Source of the DNA: Paragorgia papillata
Taxonomy: Eukaryota > Cnidaria > Anthozoa > Scleralcyonacea > Coralliidae
NCBI GenBank assembly: GCA_035771165.1
Contig: JAWNZC010000470.1
Location: 2,249,501-2,313,500, forward strand
Direction of reading: 5' to 3'
DNA: 64,000 nt
Shown: in pieces, positions 1 to 9,867 of the stretch
How the letters are laid out: the number at the start of each line of letters is the position of its first letter
How positions within the stretch are numbered: position 1 is the stretch's first letter
The notes under the pieces: generated by a model
Told to the model about the DNA's origin: nothing
Databases searched by the model: none
The model's input: only the letters and a program-made list of their open reading frames with translations
Position numbers and translations under genes: made by a program

Positions 1-778
1 ACTCATCTGCCAATGCAATTGAATGCAACTTGCAGAACAAAGTTGTGCATGTGTGGGCATTGATATATAGCACTGTTGTGGTTGTTGTTTTGAAAGTCGA
101 CTGATGTGTTTCCAAAGTGACGAGAAAGTCTGAGCTTGAAATCATCATCGTTAATAGAGATATTTATATATAAAAATAACATTTATATGGTTTTGTGTTT
201 TTTATCATCCAAGTTTATACAACTTTGTGGGGGTTTTTCTTGGGCTCATGTTGTGCATATTATATACTTTTGCCTACTTTGGGCACACAAATTACAATAG
301 ACTCCAACAAAATATTTTCATGACCCGGGGTCAATTTTACCTGACCCGGTACAGAATATCCATAAATAATGACCAGTCCCTAATTTAAGTTTTGTTACAA
401 ATAACAAACATATAATTTACATGGTGTAATGCCACATAAAATTTCAATTTGATATTTCACCAATACAATAAATAAATTGAAAGATTTAAACATTGATCAA
501 TTAACTATCATTTAAAAAAAAAAAGAAACTATCTTCTGAGAACATCAAAAATATGTCAGAGCTACTGTACTGAATTTTACAAAATTTCAGGGGAAGTGTG
601 CTCTCAAAGTTCTAACTAACACCCCAAGACTGGTTGGTCTGTACTGTAGCGTGGATACAATGGTAGTGTATATAGTACTGTACTAAACTGTGGACTATAA
701 ATCAACACTACTTATTACAGCTGAAATACAAAAACCTTCCCACTTCCAATTCTGTGGTTTGTTCTGTATTTCTGTAAC
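1..778. other. AT-rich stretch, no clear gene
   Basis: I see no convincing coding exon or repeat border. On the minus strand, positions 28 to 1 follow an acceptor-like CAAG and could begin an exon that leaves the window. With the two leftover bases of the 3320-3390 exon it would read on in frame, but 28 bases are too few to support a call. Confidence 0.4.
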
Positions 779-786
779 TGCTACGG

Positions 787-1760
787 CCACACTGGAAAGT
801 TCGTATGTTACGCTGATATATCCGGCGTAGAGTTTCGTGGATTACACCAAATTTGGCGTAAGAGTAATCTAATTTTCGGTATAAACTGTTGGCGTGGCGT
901 AAATGGCATGAAGCGTATCAGTGGCGTACTTTCTGTCAGTTCGGTGTACTAAAAATCCGGCATGAAAACTTTGAAATAAACAAAATGATCATACCTGTAC
1001 CTTAATTTGTTGTAACTTTGACAATGACTCGTCATTCGGCATGATGACCCTAGATCACGTGTCGCTGTTACAGCGACGCACATGTGCCTGTATGTGCTCC
1101 TCAAACGGAGCAACGCAACCCCCAAAATATGTTCACTTTTGTGAAGTGTCGTCTGTCGAGGCTTCAATTCCCTGAGCCAATCATAGAGATAGAGCTGGAG
1201 ATGTTGGTGTGATAATTTCTGTAGAATTAGATGAAAAAGTTGCTGCAAATGGTGTTTCCGGGGTTCTAGATTTCAAAAATTTCTGGGGGAGGACCCCTGG
1301 ACCCCCCTCCAAATGCGGTCACTAATTGCCACTACTGCACCCCCCCCCACACTTTTTGACACCTTGCTACGGCACTGGTTCGTCAATCATCACCATCTAT
1401 GCTGTAAGTAAAGTGTAAAAGTTTAACATCGCAAATACAACATTGAGATCATTCATAATTATGCATTAGTTTAGAGTTGTATTCAACTGCCAAAATAGAG
1501 GGAACGGATTGTTGATGTGAAATTTATGTTTACTAACTTTGTGTTCTGCAACATCTGTTCTTCGATTAGCCAAATTAAATCAGATTAAAATGACATTACA
1601 TTTGATATTATTACTTGTCGCACCGTTGTACGCATGAATTTCCATGATGCACCGAAGGTGAACCACACCACCCCCCCCCCCCCCGACTGGTGTACAAAAA
1701 TTTGAGAATAAATTACTGGTGTAAATATCCGGCAGATGAATAAGGAACTTTCCAGTATGG
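787..1760 (+). mobile_element. hAT-like non-autonomous element, copy 1
   Basis: An element with short terminal inverted repeats, CCACACTGGAAAG at the left and CTTTCCAGTATGG at the right. It is flanked by an exact 8-bp direct repeat TGCTACGG at 779-786 and 1761-1768. Eight-bp duplications are the hAT signature. The interior shares its order with the copy at 2037-3162, including the motif GGATATATCCGGCG and a segment ending in G-rich GACCCCTGGACCCCCC. No transposase frame is visible. Confidence 0.8.
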
Positions 1761-2036
1761 TGCTACGGCCTAGTCACCTACCAAACTGCAAGTGATCTGC
1801 ATAAATTAAAGTATAATTTACACTTTACCAATTGCTGGTTGCACATAACGTCATAATGGCCATGTTAGTTGGTAGGTACAAAAGTCGAATATTAATATTA
1901 GATGCTATTGTACCAACCAACCAACATGGCTGCTGTGTGCCTGTGTCTTTGTCCTTTAAATCTCAGGGGATTGATTGCAACCCACCGATAGTCGATATAC
2001 GACAAAATCACTAGATTGTTGTCACACTTCGGTAGC

Positions 2037-3162
2037 CAGTACTGGAAAGTTCGTATGTTACGCAGGATATATCCGGCGTGGAGTTTCGTGGATTACGCCA
2101 AATTTGGCGTAAGAGTAATCTAATTTTCGGTATAAACTGTTGGTGTGGCGTAAATGGCGTGAAGCGTATCAGTGTGGTGTACTTTCTGTCAGTTCGGTGT
2201 GCTAAATATGGCATGAAAACTTTGAAATAAACAAAATGATCATACCTTAATTTGTTGTAACTAAATGTTACATTATTTGACAAAAACATAGGACATCGAG
2301 GATTATGCGGGACAATGAGGAACTAACGTTTGATCATAAATAAACCCTGATGACCCTAGACACGTCAGAAATTGAACTCTCCAAAACTTTTTTGAGAAAG
2401 TCATTCTCTACTAGCAAAATGAAGCTTGTTTTTAGTAGTTTTTATTGCAGCATTTTACATTTAGGTCCACCCACAGAGGTATTAATAACACTCGCAAATA
2501 CAACATTGAGATAGACAGAAAAATTGTTCAATCAGTCACTCTAGCACACGCAGCGGTCTGTACTTGAACATTATATCAACAATACAAAGCAAGGGAGCAT
2601 ACCAGAAATTAGTACTGTTACTGTTGACAATATGTTGTGTTGGGCGTTTGTTCTGGTTTGCTTTATATATAAATCTTAATCTATTAATGGCAACAAACAA
2701 ACAAAGAATTTTCTGACCTTCAGAGTTCTGTAAATTCTTCCCCCAAAATGCAGGAAATGGCATTTCCGAGACTCTAGATTTCAAAAATTTCAGGGGGGGC
2801 ATGCCCCCGGACCCCCCAAGAAGAATCCCTTTTGTGAACAGACCCCCCAATACGAAAATCGTTCCACGGTTTACTCATGTGAACACCGCAGTAAAAGAAT
2901 CTCGCCACAGAAGTAAGAAGAGTTGTATTCAACTGCCAAAATAGAGGAAACGGATTGTTGATGTGAAATCACATTACATTTGATATTACTTTTATTGCGC
3001 AGCATTTGCATTGCGTTATGTCGCACCACGTTCTGTGGTTGTAGCATGAATTTCCATGGCGCACCGAAGGTGAACGCCCCCCCGCCGACTGGCGTACAAA
3101 AATTTGAGAAGAAATTACTGGCGTAAATATCCGGCGGACGAATAACGAACTTTCCAGTATGG
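2037..3162 (+). mobile_element. hAT-like non-autonomous element, copy 2
   Basis: Same family and orientation as the element at 787-1760. Left end CAGTACTGGAAAG, right end CTTTCCAGTATGG, flanked by an exact 8-bp duplication TCGGTAGC at 2029-2036 and 3163-3170. It carries the GGGGGGCATGCCCCCGGACC segment near 2790-2820. The two different TSDs show two independent insertions rather than one duplicated block. No transposase is visible. Confidence 0.82.
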
Positions 3163-3319
3163 TCGGTAGCTACTACAGTAATACACAACAAATCAGAAGA
3201 AGAGGGAAGGTATAATTTTGTATGTGACAGTATGTTGACTGTAAATTTAACTCAATATCCACAAGAAATTATCAGAAATTTTTCAATATATTATTCTGAA
3301 ACTACTCGTTTTTACTTAC

Positions 3320-3390
3320 CCTTGCTTTAAAAAAGAAACAAATGACTCTATAGCTTCGTTAACATCAACATCAGATCCAGTTTGTGGCAT
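3320..3390 (-). CDS. Candidate first coding exon of an unidentified minus-strand gene
   Basis: On the minus strand an ATG at 3390 opens 23 codons (N-terminus MPQTGSDVDVNEAIESF) ending GG before a textbook donor GTAAGT at 3319-3314. The peptide is amphipathic and does not look like repeat translation. The next exon is not identified. It would lie under or beyond the hAT copies, and positions 28-1 on the minus strand are a weak candidate. I do not recognise the family. The exon sits about 270 bases from a plus-strand first-exon candidate, as in a divergent gene pair. Confidence 0.33.
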
Positions 3391-3663
3391 GTTAATTTTA
3401 AATAACAACTCAAAATCTAATCAATGAAATATCAACAACTCCAACAGGCAACAACAAGTAAGCGGCCATATTGGTGCGCCTGCGATTTACTTGACTAGCG
3501 TTGTTAGTTGTTACGGTTGTGGAGTATTTCAAGTAACCTCAATTATTTGAGACTCCCGCCATGTTCCCGCCATAGACTCATAGTTCAAGTTGATTTATCC
3601 ACTGATTTATCAAAGAAAACGAAAGAAGCTCTGCGAAAGAAGCAAAGAAACTAGTTCAAGTAT
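3391..3663. promoter_or_regulatory. Probable bidirectional promoter
   Basis: This segment lies between two divergent first-exon candidates. It contains GCGGCCATATTGG near 3462-3474, which resembles the YY1-type motif common in TATA-less metazoan promoters, and two CCGCCAT motifs near 3556-3575. It is less AT-rich than its surroundings. Promoter function is inferred from position and motifs only. Confidence 0.35.
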
Positions 3664-3729
3664 ATGTCGTTTATGGCCTCAAAACGTGGAACATGTCAGA
3701 ACATTGTACGCAAGTTTATGTTGCGACAG
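3664..3729 (+). CDS. Candidate 5' coding exon, possibly DCAF15 exon 1
   Basis: ATG at 3664 opens 22 codons (MSFMASKRGTCQNIVRKF...) ending CAG before GTGATA, a phase-0 donor. Known DCAF15 proteins start with a basic segment followed by a helix rich in K/R and V, and this peptide would fit that place. The exon between this one and 9723 is not found, so the link is an inference. A second ATG lies four codons in. Confidence 0.33.
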
Positions 3730-4146
3730 GTGATATATAATATCTTTTATATTCTTTATATTATGCTAGGCTGTGCAAATATCCACTAGAAATTAGGCAG
3801 AATGGGTAATGAAATACTATATTTTTAACACCGTGCTGGTGGTGTGTATTAAACAGTACATACATATAACTATAAATAGGTAAAATAACGGTAGTACGTT
3901 GACGGTGTGACGTTGTCACAGTAATATATGCACCATCTGCATGCTCTTACAATATGGCAGTTACTTAGTGATATTTGCACACACCCCTGTCAATCTCCTT
4001 GTTTCAAAACTTATAATCCCAACTTCCCAGCAAAAACTCTAAGCAGAGCTTGTTTAATGATGCATTTGTTTTTAAGTTTGCTAGTTCAGGTTACTGTACA
4101 GTATAGCTAGGATGAATGTTACCAAATAAAAAATATACAGTATATA

Positions 4147-4897
4147 AGGCCAAATAAAAAAATATCCCGGTTTCTCATCAGGCACAGGGGCGCAACTAGA
4201 AAATTTCGAGGGCAGGGGTTGAATGCAAAAAAAGGGCAAAGTCATTCAGTATTCTAAACAATTTGTAGAAGCCAAGCAGAGATTCTAGGGGGGTTGGGTC
4301 TCTGAAACGGCATTTCCTCCATTTTGAGGACGCTTTTCTCGTATTTTCGGTTGCGGAAATTTTTATTTTGGTCTCACATTATTTAAAATTTATCATAATT
4401 ATATTCAGCCTAGTTGCCACCCGGGCCCACTGCTAGAAGCCTCTGAGTCTCACCAGATTTGTGGAGAATTGTATTGCGTATTACAACAGACAATTAATTA
4501 TCTGTTTATCTAATGTATAACCTAGTATTAGAGGTCTCACAAAAAGGGCAGGGGTTGCAACCCCCAACCCCCCCCCTAGTTGCATGCCTGAGGCATCAGC
4601 GCCCGTGTCTGAAAATGGTGCTGCATTTTATTTTTTTTAAATTATATTTAATATATTAAAATTTTTTACGCCAAGGCCAAGAACTGAGAAATTTATTGAA
4701 CTGCTTTTATATATAAAAAGTGCCTTTTTAATACAGTATATATAATAATGTGCGTATATCCCATTTGTCACTGCATGTATAGTATTGAGTTGGGAACAAT
4801 TCGTGGGGGGGGGGGGAAAGCAAAACAAAAATATGCATCCCTCATTTACTTTTTGAGTGAGTCTGATGAGAAACCGGGATATTTTTTTATTTGGCCT
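4147..4897. mobile_element. Terminal-inverted-repeat element, about 750 bp
   Basis: Inverted ends of about 34 bp: AGGCCAAATAAAAAAATATC at the left and its reverse complement ending TATTTGGCCT at the right, both continuing into CCGGTTTCTCATCA. The interior holds the G-rich GGGGGGTTGGGTCTCTGAAACGG segment shared with other elements here. No coding capacity is seen. The TSD is obscured by AT-rich flanks and by the element that starts at 4905. Confidence 0.65.
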
Positions 4898-4904
4898 AAT
4901 TATA

Positions 4905-5470
4905 TACCGTATTTTCTGGGCGATAACCCGCGGGTTATCTGTTAATTTTGCTAGGAAACATAATTAGTGCGGGTAATAGGGTGGTGCGGGTAATCTGTTG
5001 AATTCTTAAGACGACGCCATCACGAAGACTGAGACCAAGGATTCTACTTTCATCTTTCAACTACTGGTACTGTACTTTTTTATAATTTTGTGGTCCTAAA
5101 CCAAGGGAGCAAGTCAGACTGACCTGTATTTCTTCTTCTTTGTTCGGCGTTCCTTCATTTATATTCAGCCATTTTGAATAATGCGGTATATTCATTAGCG
5201 TATCGCAGGCGCGGGCCCCGTAGCCCGCGCCTGCGATACGCTAATGATATATACCGCATTATTCAAAATGGCTGAATATAAATGAAGGAACGCCGAACAA
5301 AGAAGAAGAAATACAAGTCAGTCTGGTGTGCTCCCTTGCCCAAACCTATTATTAGCAGCTGCGGGTTATACGCTGGTGCGGGTAATACGCTGATTTATTT
5401 TTCCAAAAGTGACATTTTTGTTGCTGTGCGGGTTATACGCCGTGCGGGTTATCGCCCAGAAAATACGGTA
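4905..5470. mobile_element. Palindromic MITE with TA target site
   Basis: The ends are TACCGTATTTTCTGGGCGAT and its exact reverse complement, flanked by TA. The core at about 5120-5330 is a near-perfect palindrome of about 100-bp arms centred near 5217 (GCGCGGGCCCCGTAGCCCGCGC). Both sides carry GCGGGTAATACGC-like short repeats. The whole would fold into one long hairpin. Superfamily is not certain; TA targets fit Tc1/mariner-like or ISL2EU-like elements. Confidence 0.72.
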
Positions 5471-6882
5471 TATTATATTTATAGGTTGACTTACAGAGTA
5501 CTCTATAATCCAATTTCTATAGACACCACTTTTCACTAGGGATAAGCTGATCAGGAAAAATAAAATTTACCGATCCTATAAATTCCGATATGATTTACAA
5601 TATTTATTGGCTGATATTTGTCAACAGGAATTCCTGACACTTGAATTTGTGGCAAAACTACTAGCAAAACATAACATTGTATATTGTTTGGCAAAGATAA
5701 CGTGATCACTAACCATCAGTCATCAGCAAGATGGAGTTTAAGTTGAAATATGAAAAATGAAATATGATTGATGAAAGTTGGAAACAAAAAATGTTTCACC
5801 AAACAAGAAATATGACGTGTTAAACATGATGCACCATATCAAATTAATCAAATTTAACAGTTTCTTTGTGGAATCACTATAACTTAGCGTTTTTCTTAAA
5901 AAAGAAAATGAAATTCACAAGACAGTATAAAACCCAGAATAGTATTTATCGGACCACTGATATAATGTCAATGTGATGAACACATTTAAACAGTAAAACT
6001 TTTTCAAAAATTGCTTTTATATTTATTCACAGACAGTACTGTACAGTACAGTATAGTACAGAATTGATGTGTAGTATGACAATGAAACTGAAGTTTCTAT
6101 TTTGCTCATTGGAGACAATTTGATCTTGTCAGCTGACGATCGCTGATCATCCTGAATAATCGCAATCATTACAAGATAAAACGACAACACGGCAGTGTGA
6201 TCATTGCAAGAAATGAAAACCATGCTCAAAAATCTTATTTCAATTTCATTTTGTTGAAGTCTGTCTTGAGCGGACTTCAAACTTCTTCAGTTGTGATTTG
6301 GATTGTTAGAATCAAACAGAAAGTGCTTCTAGCAGTACTCAATCTCACTCCCAGTACTCAGCCCACAATATTGCACCAGAACTGAGTGGGAAGAGTACTG
6401 GGAACGAGATATTTGGCTGTACCTTGCAATAACACACCTCATTTATAATGCAGTCACCACTAAGGACCCCAATTACTGCGTTATAGCAAGGCTCCACTGT
6501 ACGTAGTACAGTGCAGTACAGTACCACACTTATACTACAGTACAGTACAGTACAATTATAGAAAATTGTCAGGTGTTGAAAGTTGATTTTAAAGCTGTAC
6601 TATAGGTAGGAGGCTTTAGGGTTGATACTGTAGATGTACTTTGAAATTCTTCTGAACTTACCTGAGCACTTGCAACAGGTTTATATGTAACAGAAGATAC
6701 ACAAGGTGTTCATGTTGCTATTTTATAATTAAATAAGACTGAAAAAATTAATGTGTTCTGGCATGATAATTACAGTGTTTGCATTAAGATATGCAATTTG
6801 CATATCTTGTTTAATTACACAAACTATCTACTAGAGTTGAAGCTCTCATAAATGACCACTTAGGAGATGTGGAAAAGTGGTT

Positions 6883-7110
6883 GTAACTAGAGCTGGGCAT
6901 TTATGAGAACAAAGAAAAGGTCCAGTTTGTAAATCTCAAAGGTGGTGGTTGTTATGAGGCCCAGTCACTTATTACAAGCCAGGGTGGTTGTAACTAGCCT
7001 GCTACCCTTGTAATAATTAGTGACTGGGCCTCATAACCACCACCACCTTTGAGATTTACAAACTAGACGTTTTCTTTGTTCTCATAAGTGCCCATGCAGC
7101 TCCAGTTACA
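6883..7110. repeat. Long inverted repeat (MITE-like)
   Basis: Arms of about 100 bases meet near 6995. The left holds GAGGCCCAGTCACTTATTAC and the right GTAATAATTAGTGACTGGGC, and both carry AAATCTCAAAGGTGGTGG in opposite orientation. The outer ends are GTAACTAGAGCTGGGCA and TGCCCATGCAGCTCCAGTTAC. No coding signal. Confidence 0.65.
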
Positions 7111-7115
7111 ACCTA

Positions 7116-7242
7116 GCCTGCAAGCAGGCATTACATGTGGCCATTTGGCAGACTGGATGGGGGGACTGGGGTTTACTTTCAAGCCCTCTCCCCAGTCCCC
7201 TCATCCAGTCTCCCAAACGGCCACATGTAACGCCTGCATGGT
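7116..7242. repeat. Palindromic MITE-like repeat
   Basis: The arms are GCAGGCATTACATGTGGCC and GGCCACATGTAACGCCTGC, with inner arms CAGACTGGATGGGGGGACTG and CAGTCCCCTCATCCAGTCT. It directly follows the inverted repeat that ends near 7110. Confidence 0.62.
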
Positions 7243-8387
7243 TGCAAGGAGATCCTGAACTGTACTAGTGTGTATATTAAGACGACTGAGGCTGTTGACA
7301 AATACATGTACATGCTTGATGTACCATGATGTTAGTTAGTAACTCTCCTCCCTCTCCCACATTGTTCTATTATAGTGCATGTGGGTAGACACTATATGTG
7401 ACATTTAATGTGAGTCATTTTTATCAGCAATTTTGTAAAGGAATTCCTTCTAATACTGAATTAAATCATCTTTTTATCATGGATTTATGCTCATCTTTAC
7501 CCCTCTCCCATACATCACATCACATCAGACTACTGAATAGAAACTATACAGGTATTCCCTATCCCACCAAACCCCAAATTATATGTTATTTTAAGTTTTA
7601 AAAACATGAGAACTAAAAGAGTAAATATAATTAATGAATCAATGTGATCAAAATTAGGAAAAATCATGTTTAGGAAATACATACATAAGGTTTCTTTTAT
7701 TATAAATCCACAGAGAAATATGAACATTGCATAGTGAATAATACTGCTGTCATAATTGTGCTGTAGTACTAAATGACAAAATTAGTCAAATTATAAGCCT
7801 ACACTACCTTAATTTGTACCTTAGTTATTAGGAAACTTTTAAAAAGTAGTTCATGAAATACAAAACAAAATTCCCTGACACAAACAGGCATAACTTTTTC
7901 CAAGGGGCACCACAAAACATTGATTTAAATCTCGTACAGTAGTAACTTTTTCAGAAAAAATACGGAAAAATCGCGAAAAGATCATTAAAAAATCACAGAA
8001 AAATTAAAAAAGTTCAGGAAAAATCACGAAAGAATAAAAAGTTTAATGAATAAAGTAAAAAAATAGTCTCAGAAAATTGGAAACAATCAAAAAAGGACAA
8101 AAGAATATCAAATATAAATGAAAAAGAAAATCACTGAAAAAATCTAAAAATCATGAAAAAAATCACATGATTTTTTTTTTATCAAAAATATCTCGTACAT
8201 TTTTTTAGAAGTGGTTTGCCCTTCGACTTTTTCCTGCTGTGAAAGAAAGAATAGGTTTACTTTGTCTGTTTTTCATGAATGTTTATTATTTGACTGTGTA
8301 TTAAATATGGAAACAATTCACAGGACTCCATCTACAGTAACATATATATCTACAAAATTGTCTAAAATTTTCAAAAAAGCTATAAAA
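7243..8387. other. AT-rich spacer, no supported gene
   Basis: Mostly AT-rich unique sequence. 7940-8180 is a degenerate A-rich run built of AAAATCACGAAAA-like units. A possible exon at 7428-7551 was considered and set aside on splice phase. Confidence 0.4.
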
Positions 8388-8622
8388 CTGTGCCCCAGGC
8401 CAGGCCACGCACGCCTCGTGTCCCGTGACGTCACCCTTTTCACTGTCAGGGGTGAAAATGTTTGCATTTATAATCAAATTATGTAAAAAAATTAATGCTT
8501 TTCTACAAAAGGTTAACGTTCAAAAATAGTGAAAATTGTCTTTGATGTTTCACGGGACCTGTTTTTTGAGATCGATGCACAGTCCATACACGAGGCGTGT
8601 GTGGTCTGGGGCCCTGGGGCAC
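8388..8622. mobile_element. MITE with about 35-bp inverted ends
   Basis: The left end CTGTGCCCCAGGCCAGGCCA...CGCCTCGTGT is mirrored by ACACGAGGCGTGTGTGGTCT...CTGGGGCACAG at the right. The spacer of about 160 bases is AT-rich and has no frame of note. Confidence 0.65.
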
Positions 8623-9359
8623 AGGCTAGTCATTGACTAGAACTCCGTAGTTACATGTACATCAACATCTTATAAATTTTCTACTGTTCATCTTCTAGAT
8701 CCACGGAGGTAATCCACAATTTCCTCATTCTTGTCTGCCATCCAAGTATCTTAGACGCCTTTGTATTCCCTTATGTGATATCCAGAAAAATAACGCATTT
8801 GGTTCCGGGTAAAATACATTTAATAATTAAATATAATCCTTAACATGAAAATCTAACGTACATGTATACAGCTCCGCAATCATCATTATACTTCAATTGA
8901 ATTCACGGAGATGCTAATGTAACTACAGTACTGTTTAGAGCAATTATATATATATAATTTGGCGAATTTTAATAGTGATATTTTTTCGAATCATAAAAAT
9001 CAGTTGCTGCACGCATCAATTTCAACTTAATAAAATGCTTAAAAGTGGTGAACAGCGGAGATTTTACATGTAGAAAACAAAATAGCGACGTTTCGAGCTA
9101 AATCTTTCAAAGATCTGCAAATTAACATGACGCGGAAAGGTTGAAATCTTTACCGATAACCAAATTTTTGTTAATCATGCTTTTTTTTCGGATTATACAT
9201 TACTGTTTTTGCGTCCATGTTATTCTTTGGTTGGCAAATCTTAGCTGGCTTGCTAACAACGAAATTTCTAAAACCGCTAAATTTTAGGATGGCATTATGT
9301 AAATAACTCCGGTACCAGTCAGTTACTAGCAGACAGTATGTACAATATGTAGGATTAAA

Positions 9360-9655
9360 AAAGAAATACCAAATGGTTTTCCGTGTTTGGACACTCTGAT
9401 CCAAACACGCGGGAAATTGCGAGACTGGAGAAAAGCGTAACAAAACACGAGCTGTAGGCGAGTGTTTTTAGCTTTTCGAAAGTCGAGCAATTCCCAAGTG
9501 TTTGGATAAGAGTCTCCAAACACGGAAAAAAACATTTGGTATTTCTTTTATAAAATAATCACAAGTGAATATGATATACTGTCCGACATTTTCAAAAAAT
9601 CGTTTTGGCGGAATTTTCCGTGTTTGGATACTCTGATCCAAACACGGCAATTGAC
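9360..9655. repeat. Cluster of short palindromes
   Basis: Repeats of CGTGTTTGGA and TCCAAACACG form palindromes at about 9380-9410 and 9619-9648, and pair across 9375-9535. AAATGGTTTTCCGTG and CACGGAAAAAAACATTTGG are the outer arms of one unit. They lie just upstream of the first firm DCAF15 exon. Confidence 0.55.
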
Positions 9656-9722
9656 CAATCTGGGCTCGTGTAGTATACATGTTATTTTATAACAAGTTTT
9701 ATTTAATTTCTTTTATCTTTAG

Positions 9723-9867
9723 GCATGTTTTGCTAGGTTTTACCAAATGTGGAGAGTACTTGATGTCTTATTGCCAGAAGTTACAGTATGATAATGTATT
9801 TGGCTTTCCAAGTTACATATATACTTTACATTGGTGGAGGTTCAACCTGATGAGACCTTTGCATGAG
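9723..9867 (+). CDS. DCAF15: DCAF15 exon A (N-terminal beta domain)
   Basis: Acceptor CTTTAG before 9723, donor GAG/GTACAG after 9867. The first base completes a split codon, then 48 codons follow. It reads HVLLGFTKCGEYLMSYCQ and later YTLHWWRFNL, the best conserved part of the DCAF15 N-terminal domain. Confidence 0.88.

Noticed and set aside
7428..7551. Possible DCAF15 N-terminal exon (QFCKGIPSNTELNHLFIMD)
   Set aside because: The acceptor is reasonable and the peptide faintly like the family, but its only donor gives phase 1, while exon A needs phase 2.
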